This document shows positions 1-7,309 of a stretch of DNA of 64,000 nt, one piece after another. Made by a program: the position numbers and the translations under genes. The notes beneath the pieces are model-generated. The model searched no databases. It saw only the letters and a list, made by a program, of their open reading frames with translations, and had not been told where the DNA came from. Each line of letters starts with the position of its first letter. The first letter of the stretch is position 1. The stretch is from Sphingomonas hengshuiensis (GTDB lineage: Bacteria > Pseudomonadota > Alphaproteobacteria > Sphingomonadales > Sphingomonadaceae), in assembly GCF_000935025.1 (NCBI RefSeq), contig NZ_CP010836.1:3782001-3846000 (forward strand), read 5' to 3'.

Positions 1-359
1 CAGGAGCGCGCCACGCCCCCGGCATCGCGCCCCTCGATCGTCAGCACCGGGCCGTTGACCGCGTCCAGCGCCACCACCCCCGCCGACCGCCAGCGAAACC
101 GCAACCGGCACCCCCGGAAATCGCGCCGCGTCTCGTACCGCAACAACGCATGGTCGTGCCGGTCCTCGGCCTCCCAGATCAGCCCCGCCAGATCGTCCTG
201 CCGGTAAAACACCGCATCGACGCGCAGCGCATCGGGCGCCGTCGTCACGACGCTCGCCATCATCGGACGCGGGAAATTGACGGTCCAGTAAACGGGGTCG
301 AAGCGCGACACCGTCCCCGCCGCCTGCCCGCCGCGCGCCTCCGCCAGCCACCAGCCCAT
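1..359 (-). CDS. GTA distal tail protein (gp12/DUF2460-like), 5' part only
   Basis: This is the first 119 codons of a gene that runs off the left edge. It reads MGWWLAEARGG..., followed by FPRPMMASVVTTAPDALRVD, and I connect it with the distal tail protein that follows the tape measure in RcGTA-like clusters. Its ATG overlaps the stop of the tape-measure gene (ATGA), so translation is probably coupled. The position fits gp12. The assignment rests on position and remembered family resemblance, so the exact family (DUF2460/TIGR02217 or a sphingomonad counterpart) is uncertain. Confidence 0.6.
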   Translation of the reverse strand, partial: MGWWLAEARGGQAAGTVSRFDPVYWTVNFPRPMMASVVTTAPDALRVDAVFYRQDDLAGLIWEAEDRHDHALLRYETRRDFRGCRLRFRWRSAGVVALDAVNGPVLTIEGRDAGGVARS

Positions 360-925
360 CACTCGACTCCCGCCAGCGCAGCCTTGACCGCGCGCGCCAC
401 CTGCCGGCTCGATTGCGCCAGCGCCCGCGGCGCCTCGCCGCTGCCCGCCTGGACGGTGATCGACACGCGCACGTCGCGCGCACCCCCGCCCTGCGCCGCC
501 GCGATGCTCCCCGCCCCGGTCGGCACGAACAGCTCGGGGCCGCGCTCGCCCACCCAATAGGGGCGGTTGGGGCTCACCGGCCCGCCCGTCGCGCGCCCCG
601 GCGCGCCGCCGACCAGCCCCGACAGCGACGCCAGCAACCCGCCGCCGCTCGTCCCCGATCCGCCCAGCACGCTCCCCACCAGATCGTGCAGCGCCGATGC
701 CGCAATCTCGTTCACCACCGACAGCGCGACGCGGCGCAGATCCTCGAAGCCCAGCTTCCCCGTCCGGATCGCCTTGCCCAGCGCACCCTCGATGGCGCGC
801 CCCGCCCGATCCACGCCATCGGCCAGCGGCCCCTCCAGGCTCCCGCGCATCTCGGCCACGTCGCGCGCGAATGCGGCGGTATCGGCACGCACCGACACCA
901 CCAGCCGTTCGATTTCTTCATCCAT
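359..925 (-). CDS. GTA short tape-measure protein (gp11-like)
   Basis: The product is 188 aa when started at ATG 925, which has AAGGAG about 9 bp upstream. The first half is helical (MDEEIERLVVSVRADTAAF). The second half has a Gly/Ser-rich stretch and the phage signature WVGERGPELFVPTG. A tape measure this short predicts a very short tail, which is typical of gene transfer agents (RcGTA gp11 is of similar size) and unlike a full siphophage. The frame is also open upstream into the tail chaperone, so the protein can be made either alone or as a fusion. The start was chosen from the Shine-Dalgarno and the usual family start. Confidence 0.75.
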   Translation of the reverse strand: MDEEIERLVVSVRADTAAFARDVAEMRGSLEGPLADGVDRAGRAIEGALGKAIRTGKLGFEDLRRVALSVVNEIAASALHDLVGSVLGGSGTSGGGLLASLSGLVGGAPGRATGGPVSPNRPYWVGERGPELFVPTGAGSIAAAQGGGARDVRVSITVQAGSGEAPRALAQSSRQVARAVKAALAGVE

Positions 926-1159
926 CGGGAAATGCTCCTTCAACCGTGCCAGCATGTCGGCATCGGGCGGCGCCACCACCGGCCCGGACACCGCCGCCGC
1001 CAGTGCCGCCAATTCGGCGGGAGTCGCGTTCCAGAAAATCTCGGGCGTCCAGCCAAGCGCCACTCCCGCCACCCCCGCCAGCCGCACCGCGGAGTCGGCA
1101 AAGCGCCTGTCCTGAGCCTGCCGAACGGGCCCGTCCTGAGCCTGACGAAGGAGCGTCAC
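359..1159 (-). CDS. GTA tail assembly chaperone (TIGR02216-like) read through into the tape measure
   Basis: The N-terminal part, FADSAVRLAGVAGVALGWTP followed by EIFWNATPAELAAL, is the small RcGTA gp10.1/TIGR02216 tail chaperone. No stop separates it from the tape measure: ...LARLKEHFP runs directly into MDEEIERL. The open frame from GTG 1159 therefore encodes a 266-aa fusion. The GTG overlaps the TGA of gp10 (GTGA), which supports coupling. The first about 20 residues (RQAQDGPVRQAQDRR) are encoded by two tandem copies of a TCCTGAGCCTG repeat, so the native N-terminus has been replaced. Whether the fusion or the internal start is used cannot be told from sequence. Confidence 0.6.
   Translation of the reverse strand: MTLLRQAQDGPVRQAQDRRFADSAVRLAGVAGVALGWTPEIFWNATPAELAALAAAVSGPVVAPPDADMLARLKEHFPMDEEIERLVVSVRADTAAFARDVAEMRGSLEGPLADGVDRAGRAIEGALGKAIRTGKLGFEDLRRVALSVVNEIAASALHDLVGSVLGGSGTSGGGLLASLSGLVGGAPGRATGGPVSPNRPYWVGERGPELFVPTGAGSIAAAQGGGARDVRVSITVQAGSGEAPRALAQSSRQVARAVKAALAGVE
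1108..1152. repeat. Tandem TCCTGAGCCTG(n)CGAA repeat inside the chaperone start
   Basis: Two near-identical units, GTCCTGAGCCTGCCGAACGG and GTCCTGAGCCTGACGAAGGA, lie head to tail at the beginning of the tail chaperone frame. From memory, short repeats of the type GTCCTGAGC(C/T)TGTCGAAGGA are scattered through sphingomonad genomes. Here the repeat is translated as RQAQD twice. Confidence 0.7.
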
Positions 1160-1473
1160 CGCCCCGCCAATATCTGGCCGATCAGCATCTTCAGCGCCGG
1201 CATATTCGCCGCCAGCCCGCGCGACGCCACCGCATCGGCGAAGCGTTCGCGGGTCATCCCGTCGGGCAGCTCGACAACACAATGCCAGAACAGCGCGACC
1301 ATCTCCGACAGGCTCAGCCGCCCCTCGGCCACGCGCTCGACCATCGCGAACAACGGCCCCACTTCGCCCTCGGCAGCGACCAGCGCCTGAAAGCTCGGGC
1401 GCAGCACCAGTACCGCACCGCCAATCCGCAGCTCAGCTTCGCCCCGTGCCGCATTCGCACTCCCCTCCCTCAC
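1156..1473 (-). CDS. GTA gp10 family protein
   Basis: The product is 105 aa and its core (GEAELRIGGAVLVLRPSFQA, later GRLSLSEMVALFWHCV) matches the GTA gp10 family found between the tail tube and the tail chaperone. The first in-frame start is GTG 1473, which lies in the loop of a 27-bp hairpin belonging to an inserted palindromic repeat. The original start was probably lost. The gene stop overlaps the GTG of the chaperone. Expression from the hairpin GTG is doubtful, and no Shine-Dalgarno is placed for it other than the repeat's own GGGAGGGG downstream. Confidence 0.65.
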   Translation of the reverse strand: MREGSANAARGEAELRIGGAVLVLRPSFQALVAAEGEVGPLFAMVERVAEGRLSLSEMVALFWHCVVELPDGMTRERFADAVASRGLAANMPALKMLIGQILAGR

Positions 1474-1556
1474 AGGGAGGGGAGTGTCGGGTCGGCCATG
1501 CCCCCGGCATGGCCTGAACAGCGCGGGGCGCTGTTCACCCGGCACTGGGTGGGTCG
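1459..1556. repeat. Mosaic palindromic repeat, copy 1
   Basis: It starts with the perfect hairpin ACTCCCCTCCCT-cac-AGGGAGGGGAGT (1459-1485). Two further palindromes follow: GGCCATGCC(ccc)GGCATGGCC and GAACAGCGC(g)GGGCGCTGTTC. A nearly identical copy occurs at 9379-9475. It sits between the tail tube gene and gp10 and overlaps the gp10 start. Confidence 0.85.
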
Positions 1557-1586
1557 GTGTCTCACCGAGCCCGCCATCAACCGCGC

Positions 1587-1994
1587 TCACGCGCTCACCA
1601 CCGGCCCGGAGCTTTCCAGGCTCAGCGTATAGCTGCGCTCGCCGTTGAAATCCCCGGCATAGTCCAGCCGCGTGACCAGGAAGCGCCCGGTCATGCTCTC
1701 GCCGCTCTCGAAGCTCAGCCGGTAATCGTCGAGCACGCCCGCCAGCGCATTGGCCTTCACCCGCGCCTCGGCGGCGGAGCCGGTAAACACCCCCGCGCCC
1801 GACACGCTCACCGATCGCACCCCCGCCCCCGACAGCAATTCGCGCCACCCGCCCGAATCCTTCGACGTGATGACCACGGTCTCGCCATTGACGCTCAACT
1901 GCGTCGTGCGCAGCCCCGCCACGGTCGCATAGACCACCGGCACCGCCCCATTCCCCACCTTGAGCAGGAACGCACTACCCTTCTCCGCCGCCAT
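1587..1994 (-). CDS. GTA major tail (tube) protein, TP901-1 family (gp9)
   Basis: The product is 135 aa, begins MAAEKGSAFLLKVGNG, and is followed by VYATVAGLRTTQLSVNG, which is typical of the TP901-1-type major tail protein. The start at ATG 1994 has AGGAGA upstream. The C-terminal half (ARVKANALAGVLDDYRLSF, later FLVTRLDYAGDFNGERSYTL) matches the beta-rich tube fold. It lies downstream of the DUF3168 tail-completion gene but is separated from it by about 395 bp of inserted repeats. It should polymerise into the tail tube. Confidence 0.88.
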   Translation of the reverse strand: MAAEKGSAFLLKVGNGAVPVVYATVAGLRTTQLSVNGETVVITSKDSGGWRELLSGAGVRSVSVSGAGVFTGSAAEARVKANALAGVLDDYRLSFESGESMTGRFLVTRLDYAGDFNGERSYTLSLESSGPVVSA

Positions 1995-2389
1995 ATTGGT
2001 TCTCCTGTCTGAAGTTGGTTCGAAGTCCCGCTCGCCAAATGCGCTCCCCTCCCCTCTGGGGAGGGGTCGGGGGAGGGGCCGAAATAGAAGCCGCGCGATC
2101 CCGTCGCCCCAAACACTTTCCCCTCCCTGCAAGGGAGGGGTCAGGGGTGGGTGCGAGGGCGTAGCCCGAGCTTCTACGTTCGCAGATGAGCCACCGGTCG
2201 GGGCATCGAGCCCCGACCGGTGCCGAACCCACCCCCAGCCCCTCCCTTGCAGGGAGGGGAGCGAACGCCCGCCAAACACGCTCCCCTCCCCTCCGGGGAG
2301 GGGCCGGGGGAGGGCCGGGGGAGGGGCCGACATAGAACGTCGCCGCCCTCCCCACCCCCTCCCGCAAGCGGACGGGGGAACACGCTCCC
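1995..2389. repeat. Cluster of CTCCCC/GGGGAG palindromic repeats in a 395-bp gap
   Basis: No gene is seen here. The interval holds about five palindromic units built on CTCCCCTCCC...GGGAGGGG, at about 2041-2090, 2115-2150, 2225-2262, 2278-2335 and 2345-2390. Two of them share a longer direct repeat that ends GGGGGAGGGGCCGA(A/C)ATAGAA. Related units recur at 4888, 8510, 9379, 9863, 9950 and 62886. The cluster probably forms strong hairpins between the gp8 and gp9 mRNAs. Confidence 0.8.
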
Positions 2390-2791
2390 TCACCCGCTGC
2401 GCAACAACCGCACCCGCCACTCGCTCGTCGCGACCCATCGCGCCTCGCCCTCGCGCACGATCCGGCTGCGCAGCAGCACCAGGCTCGCGATCCGCCAGCC
2501 CTCGCCCAGCACCACCGGCATCGCCGCGACGGCGTCCTCCGCCGCCCCCGCCAGCCCCCGCAACCGCACCGGCCGCTCGCCACTGTCGAAGATCCGCACC
2601 GCGATCCGCCCCTCGCGGCCGGCCATGTCCTTGGTCCCCCAATCGACCAGCACCGCTTCGTCGATCAGCGCATAGGGGCGCGCGGCGCGCACCGGCGGCG
2701 CGTCGAATATCGCCGTCACCGCGCCCGCCAGCGGCGCATGCCCCGCGAGCGCCGCGCGCAATGCCTCCTGCAAAATCCCCTGCACGCTCAT
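2390..2791 (-). CDS. GTA DUF3168 tail-completion protein (gp8)
   Basis: The product is 133 aa. MSVQGILQEALRAALAGHAP followed by PYALIDEAVLVDWGTKD is the typical DUF3168 pattern (N-terminal helix, then the PY..I.. strand). DUF3168 proteins close the head-distal end of tails in HK97-like phages and RcGTA. The ATG overlaps the stop of the upstream 65-aa gene (ATGA). A cluster of repeats follows it. Confidence 0.85.
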   Translation of the reverse strand: MSVQGILQEALRAALAGHAPLAGAVTAIFDAPPVRAARPYALIDEAVLVDWGTKDMAGREGRIAVRIFDSGERPVRLRGLAGAAEDAVAAMPVVLGEGWRIASLVLLRSRIVREGEARWVATSEWRVRLLRSG

Positions 2792-2985
2792 CGCAGCAAT
2801 CCTCCCACCCAGCGCAGCGCCGGATCGTCGCGCAGCCCGCGCCCGCTGACCGTCACGCCCGCCTCGTCCTGCACGACGTGCGCCTGCGGCATCGCCTCGC
2901 CCAGCCGCTGCGCCAGCGTTGCCGCCGCGCGCGCCGCCGCCGCCTCACCCGCACGGCGCCCTCGCGCCGCCAGCCCCTCCATCAT
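2788..2985 (-). CDS. Small hypothetical GTA protein (65 aa)
   Basis: It starts MMEGLAARGRRAGEAAAARA and ends ALRWVGGLLR, with ATGA overlaps to both the connector gene upstream and the DUF3168 gene downstream. It occupies the place of the head-closure gene gp7 in RcGTA but is shorter than I would expect for that protein and shows no recognisable domain. It may be a sphingomonad-specific replacement, or gp7 may be missing. Confidence 0.6.
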   Translation of the reverse strand: MMEGLAARGRRAGEAAAARAAATLAQRLGEAMPQAHVVQDEAGVTVSGRGLRDDPALRWVGGLLR

Positions 2986-3551
2986 GCGCAGCGCCGCGCG
3001 TCGCGCAGCCGCATCCGCCGCCACGGTCGCCACAATGCGGCAACCGCGGCGGGGGGCATCGCATCGCCCCCGCGCGCCTCGAACAGATGCGCCGCCAGCA
3101 TCGTCGCGCCCTGTGCGATCCCCGGCGGCAATGCGTCCCAGCCATCGGCCAGTCCCGCCTCGAACGTCACCACGATCGTCGCCGCGCCGCCGGTCAGCCT
3201 TACCCAGCCCTGGCCCAGCGCATCGATGTCGATCGCATAGCCCGCACTCGCCAGCGGAGTCGTGCCACCGTCCGCGCCGATCGCGCCGACGCCGGTGATC
3301 GCCCGCACCGGCACTGCGCCCAGCGGCTGCCACGCGCCCCCCGCCGCGATCGTCTCGGTCATCGTCCGCGCGATCAGCGCCAGCCCGATGAAGCTCTCCG
3401 CCAGCCCCAGCGCGGTCTCCGCCAGCCCGCCGATCAGTTCATCTTCGCTCGCGTCGATGCTGCGCAGCATCCGTCGCACCGCGGCAATCGCGGAGGCGCG
3501 GTCCTCCGCCCCCAGCGCGATTGCGCCGGGGCGGTTCATTCCCGTGAACAT
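2982..3551 (-). CDS. GTA head-tail connector (gp6-like)
   Basis: The product is 189 aa. The helical N-terminal part (AVRRMLRSIDASEDELIGGL and following) and the beta-rich middle resemble the gp6/HK97 gp6-type head-tail connector, which forms a ring between portal and tail. ATG 3551 was chosen because GGGAG lies about 8 bp upstream; ATG 3539 is an alternative. The gene overlaps the next one by ATGA. Confidence 0.7.
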   Translation of the reverse strand: MFTGMNRPGAIALGAEDRASAIAAVRRMLRSIDASEDELIGGLAETALGLAESFIGLALIARTMTETIAAGGAWQPLGAVPVRAITGVGAIGADGGTTPLASAGYAIDIDALGQGWVRLTGGAATIVVTFEAGLADGWDALPPGIAQGATMLAAHLFEARGGDAMPPAAVAALWRPWRRMRLRDARRCA

Positions 3552-3565
3552 CGTCGATCTCCCGC

Positions 3566-3844
3566 TCAGGCGACGGCTTCGGCCGCCGCGTCCCACTCGA
3601 CTTGCTCGGCGATGACGCCGCCCGCGCGCGCCGCCTCGCCGCCCTCGGGCTCGGGCCAGTCGCCCCCGTTCCAGCTTCCCCCCGGCCCCAGATAGCCGAC
3701 GACGCGACGCCCCTCGGCATCGACGCTGTCGGGCCGATACCAGTGCGCGCCGGGGGTCGGGTCGGGGTTGTGCGCGGTGCAGAATGCCAGATAGGCGTCG
3801 GCCTGCGCGCCCTCGCCCTGCGCGAACAAGACCACGCGGCTCAT
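3566..3844 (-). CDS. Hypothetical protein in GTA head region (92 aa)
   Basis: It starts MSRVVLFAQGEGAQADAYLA and has HWYRPDSVDAEGRRVVGYLG in the middle. The acidic C-terminus is Ala/Glu-rich. I do not recognise a family. The ATG overlaps the stop of the LamG-like gene, and a 14-bp gap separates it from the connector gene, so it is co-transcribed with head genes. It may belong with the spike module next door. Confidence 0.6.
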   Translation of the reverse strand: MSRVVLFAQGEGAQADAYLAFCTAHNPDPTPGAHWYRPDSVDAEGRRVVGYLGPGGSWNGGDWPEPEGGEAARAGGVIAEQVEWDAAAEAVA

Positions 3845-4605
3845 GCGATTGCCCCCCGATCCTTGCCCCACCGCGTCAATTGCGCGGCCTGTGCCGCCGA
3901 CAAGGGGTCTGTGACCAGGATTGCGGAAATCAGGCCTTGCCAAAAATTAGAGGCCGTCGTCGGCGATGACGCCCCAAACCGCAGACGGTTGGATGTCGTT
4001 CCGGCAAGCGTACCAGTCCCGGTTACGGACGTACCGCCGTTGACCTGCAGGGCACTTGCGCCATCCGCGAACACGCTGCGGCAGATAAAAGGCCCCCCTG
4101 AAAAGTCCGTTACATCATCACGAACCGTTGCGAAGCTTGTGCCATCGGGTACGGTGATCGAAGCGCGGTTTACACCAGCCGAAGGTGCTCGCAGCACGCG
4201 GCGAGATAAGGCCCCGGAGGTTCCGCCCGAGCTGAAAGCCATTTTCGATCCAGCGTCAGCCGCGAGCGCGGTTTGCGTGACGAGAGCCCAAACTTCATAT
4301 GGCGCAGAACCAGAGGGCAACGGGGATGGTGCCATCTCCAGATAGTCGTCGGTGCCGTCGAACCGCACTCCTGGTCGCCCGCCAAAGCTCGTGCTTTCCC
4401 ACAGTGGCTTGAACCCGGAGGTCGCCTGCGAAACTGTGTATCCGTTTATCAGGTCCGTCCAACTCGTGACGTTGTTCCCCGCCAGCGCCATCCGATCGAC
4501 GCGCTCGGCATCCCAGAAGCCGAGCAGCGCCGGCCCCAGCATCGCGTGCGGCCCCCCGCGCATCCGCGCCGCCGCCTCCCAGCTCGAAAGCCCCAGCCCG
4601 ATCAT
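3841..4605 (-). CDS. LamG/concanavalin-like protein, probable GTA head-spike or receptor-binding protein
   Basis: The product is 254 aa. Residues about 60-254 have the pattern of a LamG-like jelly roll (FGGRPGVRFDGTDDYLEMAP, then late LISAILVTDPLSAAQAAQLT). The N-terminus (MIGLGLSSWEAA) resembles phage accessory capsid or tail proteins. It directly follows the spike-base gene with a 1-bp overlap. In Rhodobacter the spike base GhsA is paired with the carbohydrate-binding GhsB, so a similar role is inferred here. The central part is visibly less GC-rich than its neighbours, which suggests acquisition. Confidence 0.6.
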   Translation of the reverse strand: MIGLGLSSWEAAARMRGGPHAMLGPALLGFWDAERVDRMALAGNNVTSWTDLINGYTVSQATSGFKPLWESTSFGGRPGVRFDGTDDYLEMAPSPLPSGSAPYEVWALVTQTALAADAGSKMAFSSGGTSGALSRRVLRAPSAGVNRASITVPDGTSFATVRDDVTDFSGGPFICRSVFADGASALQVNGGTSVTGTGTLAGTTSNRLRFGASSPTTASNFWQGLISAILVTDPLSAAQAAQLTRWGKDRGAIA

Positions 4606-4871
4606 CAGTACAGCGCCAGCAGGTCGGCGGCGGTGGTGCCGGTGGCGCGGATATATTGCGCGCGAAACGGCAGGATGCAGCCGCTCGGCACGTTCTTCCA
4701 GCTCTGGTCGATCGTGCCATTCACTCCGCGCATCGCGATGTTGCCGCCGGTGCCGACATATAGCGCCTTGGGAATGTTGGTCAGCGCGTTGGTATCGTGC
4801 GGCACCACCGCGACGGTGCGCGTCGCAGGCGCGGAAATGTGATCCGCCAGGTTGGCGAAGGAATCTGCCAT
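4605..4871 (-). CDS. GTA spike base protein (RCAP_Rcc01079 family, GhsA-like)
   Basis: The product is 88 aa. The sequence MADSFANLADHISAPATRTV, with DTNALTNIPKALYVGTGGNI and a C-terminal QYIRATGTTAADLLALY, matches the small capsid spike-base family represented by Rhodobacter Rcc01079. These proteins sit on capsid vertices and hold the spike fibre. In R. capsulatus the gene lies outside the main GTA cluster, whereas here it lies next to the capsid gene. Confidence 0.75.
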   Translation of the reverse strand: MADSFANLADHISAPATRTVAVVPHDTNALTNIPKALYVGTGGNIAMRGVNGTIDQSWKNVPSGCILPFRAQYIRATGTTAADLLALY

Positions 4872-4974
4872 GGAATGTCTCCAGAAAAGATCCTCCCCGA
4901 GCCCTGCTCGGGGAGGGGGACCATTCGCGCAGCGAATGGCGGAGGGGCCCGCCGCGAACGGCGGCCGTTGGGGG
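4872..4974. repeat. Palindromic repeat between capsid and spike genes
   Basis: The gap holds CCTCCCCgagccctgctcGGGGAGGGGGACC and then the hairpin CCATTCGC(gca)GCGAATGG, followed by GGAGGGG. It belongs to the same repeat class as 62886-63020, which has GGGGAGGGGGACCGCGCC and GTGGAGGGG. It probably acts on the mRNA between the capsid and spike genes. Confidence 0.7.
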
Positions 4975-6030
4975 TCAGCTCGCCGCGAACTTCAGCAGCT
5001 TGATCGCCTCCGAATTGCTCACCATCCCGCCGATGCGCTTGGTGGCATAGAAGTGGACGAACGGCTTGTTGCTGTACGGATCGCGCAGGATCTGCGTCTC
5101 GCCGCGCTCGGCGATCAGATAGCCCGCCTTGAAGTTGCCGAACGCGATCGACAGGCTGTTGGCGGCGATGTCGGGCATGTCCTCGGCCTCGACCACCGGA
5201 TAGCCGAGCAGGCTCGCGGGCTGGCCCACCGCCAGTCCGGGGGTCCATAGCAGTTGCCCGTCGCTGGTCTTGAACTTGCGGATGCGCGCCAGCGTCGCCG
5301 AGTTCATCACCCAGCTCGCGCCCTGGCGGTACGGCGCGCGCAGCGTCTGGACCAGGTCGATCAGCTTCTCCTCGGGATTGGCCGCGAACGCGCCCGCCGC
5401 ACCGCTCGGCACATATTGCAGCGTCCCGAACGCGCGCGTCGCGTCGCCGGTCGCCGCGGTCGGCACCGCCAGGAAGCCCTTGGGCTTGCTGGTGCCGTTG
5501 CCGCTGACGAACGCGGCGCCCTCGGCGGCGGCGAATTCGCGCGCGACTTCGCCCGCCAGCCACTGCTCGACGTCGAACGCCACGTCGTCGAGCATCGCCT
5601 GGCTCGCGGCGGGGTTGGCGAACAGGTCGCCCATCGGCGGTGCGACTTCGTTGAACACCGGGCTATCGGTCTCGTCGCGCGCGCCGGTCTCGGACGCCCA
5701 GCCGCTCTTGAAGCCGCCGCTGGCGACCAGCTTGCGATACCCGCTGGTGCCGACCGTCACGACATTGGCGATCGCACGAATCGGCGAGATCGCCTTGAGC
5801 GTCACGTCGACCATCGCGTCGATCTCGCGCGGCACGGCATAGCCGCCCGCGGCGTCGGTCGCCCCCGACATCGCCTTGGCCTCGAACGCGCTGCCGCTGC
5901 GCAGGAACGCATCGAACCCGGCATCCACTGCGGGACGCCCGCCGGCCAGCATCGGCCGTACCGGCGGCAACCCGGCCCGCTCCACGGCTTCAAAGCTCGC
6001 CTCGAGCGCGTCTGCTTTCACTTCGATCAT
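4975..6030 (-). CDS. GTA major capsid protein, HK97 family (gp5)
   Basis: The product is 351 aa. It has a short delta-like N-terminal helix (MIEVKADALEASFEAVERAG) and then an HK97 capsid core (GGYAVPREIDAMVDVTLKAI, later SGNGTSKPKGFL, SWVMNSATLARIRKFKTSDG, and PYSNKPFVHFYATKRIGG). The start at ATG 6030 has GGGAG upstream. It forms the head shell. It follows the protease and HEAT-repeat genes, the usual order. Confidence 0.93.
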   Translation of the reverse strand: MIEVKADALEASFEAVERAGLPPVRPMLAGGRPAVDAGFDAFLRSGSAFEAKAMSGATDAAGGYAVPREIDAMVDVTLKAISPIRAIANVVTVGTSGYRKLVASGGFKSGWASETGARDETDSPVFNEVAPPMGDLFANPAASQAMLDDVAFDVEQWLAGEVAREFAAAEGAAFVSGNGTSKPKGFLAVPTAATGDATRAFGTLQYVPSGAAGAFAANPEEKLIDLVQTLRAPYRQGASWVMNSATLARIRKFKTSDGQLLWTPGLAVGQPASLLGYPVVEAEDMPDIAANSLSIAFGNFKAGYLIAERGETQILRDPYSNKPFVHFYATKRIGGMVSNSEAIKLLKFAAS

Positions 6031-6108
6031 GTCATTCTCCCAGGACAAAAGAAAAGGCCCGGTCGGGATGTCCCGCCGGGCCTGGCAATCGGTTGAAAAG
6101 AGGGTGGG

Positions 6109-6603
6109 TTAGAGCGGCTCGGGCGGAGTCCCGCGCGTGCAGCAGTCGATCGCCTCGTCGAGGATCTGGTCGAACAGATCATCGTCCCCGCCCAGCTCGG
6201 CGCGAATCTCCTTGAGCGCCGGCACCAGCGACGGGTCGGCAACATAGGCCGCCGCCTCGATCGTCAGCGAATCGATCCCCTCCTCGCCCAGCAATTCGGC
6301 CACGCGCGGCAGCGCACGCTCGGGCTCGCGGATCGCAACGCCGATCAGCGCCTCGCCCGCGGCATCGCGATGGTCGTCGTCCATCCCCGCCGCCAGCGCC
6401 GCGCGCGTCGCATCGTCGTCGCGCTCGGACTGGGCGAGCAGCATCAGCGCCCAGTCGCGATTCGCAGGGTCGGCATCCTGCGTCAGCGCGATCAGCGTCG
6501 CGGCGCGCGCATCCGCCTCCGCATCGCCGGCCAGCGTCGGCTCGTCGTCGATCAGGCTGCACAGGAATGCAGAGGGCGGGCGATATTCGGGTTCGTCGGT
6601 CAT
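6109..6603 (-). CDS. HEAT-repeat-like helical protein in GTA cluster
   Basis: The product is 164 aa and acidic. Repeated helical units (DWALMLLAQSERDDDATRAA, GEALIGVAIREPERALPRVAELL, IEAAAYVADPSLVPALKEIR) look like short HEAT repeats. The ATG overlaps the TGA of the protease gene. It is not a standard gene of RcGTA. It may be a sphingomonad-specific assembly factor; no enzymatic motif is seen. Confidence 0.6.
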   Translation of the reverse strand: MTDEPEYRPPSAFLCSLIDDEPTLAGDAEADARAATLIALTQDADPANRDWALMLLAQSERDDDATRAALAAGMDDDHRDAAGEALIGVAIREPERALPRVAELLGEEGIDSLTIEAAAYVADPSLVPALKEIRAELGGDDDLFDQILDEAIDCCTRGTPPEPL

Positions 6604-7004
6604 GCCCCCGCTTTCGCAGTTTCCGCGCCGCTTGTACAATCCACAGCATGCACGCGCGCCAGCGGCTGCATCGGGCTGGCGACCAGGCTCACTTCGACCA
6701 GCGTCAGCGCAGTGATCTCGCGCCGCGCGCCGTGCCGCGCCGCGGTCACCCGATACCCGAACGACAGCCCGGTCACCGCGCGCTGTGCCACCAGCGCCGC
6801 CAGCCGCGGATCGTCCACCCGCGCCACCACGCGCAGCCCGTGGCGGTCCTCCCCCAGCGTCTCGATTCGCCCCACCGGCGCCCCGCCATGCTGCCACAGC
6901 AGCGGCACCGCCCCCGCCCCCGCAAACGCCCCCCGCCGCACCACATCGCCCCCGCGATCCACTGCGTCGAACACCGCGGCATAGCCCGCAAAGCGCACGC
7001 TCAC
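6600..7004 (-). CDS. GTA prohead protease, HK97 family (gp4)
   Basis: The product is 134 aa from GTG 7004, which overlaps the upstream TGA (GTGA). It has FAGYAAVFDAVDRGGDVVRRGAF, the start of the U35 (HK97 gp4) fold. A histidine comes early (LLWQHGGAPVGRI) and a serine on the second conserved strand (TGLSFGYRV), the expected His and Ser of this protease. It cleaves the capsid delta domain during maturation. Confidence 0.88.
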   Translation of the reverse strand: MSVRFAGYAAVFDAVDRGGDVVRRGAFAGAGAVPLLWQHGGAPVGRIETLGEDRHGLRVVARVDDPRLAALVAQRAVTGLSFGYRVTAARHGARREITALTLVEVSLVASPMQPLARVHAVDCTSGAETAKAGA

Positions 7005-7309
7005 TTCAGCCACCCCGGAAACCCCAGCTTGACCGCCAGCCCGACCAGCACCAGCGCCGCCAGCATCCGCCCCGCCCATTGGAACGCCCCCTTCAGCGCC
7101 GACCGCTTCGCATCGCGCCACGCCCCCAGCAGCTCGCGCAGCTCGGCCATGTCCTTCGCCGCCCCCGCATCCGCCAGCCCCAGCCGCGCCAGCGCCCGCG
7201 TCGCGCCCAGCTCGCCCGCCTCTTCCGCAATCGCGCGCAGCGTCGCCAGGTCGGCGCCATCGCCCTCGGCCTGCTCGATCAGCTGCGCCAGCACCAGTTC
7301 GTCGCTCAT
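7001..7309 (-). CDS. DUF6127 family small membrane protein (GTA)
   Basis: The product is 102 aa. Most of it is a helical or coiled segment (MSDELVLAQLIEQAEGDGAD through MAELRELLGAWRDAKRSALK). One C-terminal transmembrane helix follows (MLAALVLVGLAVKLGF). It lies between portal and protease, where RcGTA clusters carry a small gene (g3.5). The start overlaps the portal stop (TGATG). The function is unknown. Confidence 0.7.
   Translation of the reverse strand: MSDELVLAQLIEQAEGDGADLATLRAIAEEAGELGATRALARLGLADAGAAKDMAELRELLGAWRDAKRSALKGAFQWAGRMLAALVLVGLAVKLGFPGWLK

Noticed and set aside
1995..2389. CRISPR array in the repeat cluster
   Set aside because: The units are palindromic CTCCCC/GGGGAG elements of unequal length and spacing, with no uniform spacers and no cas genes nearby.
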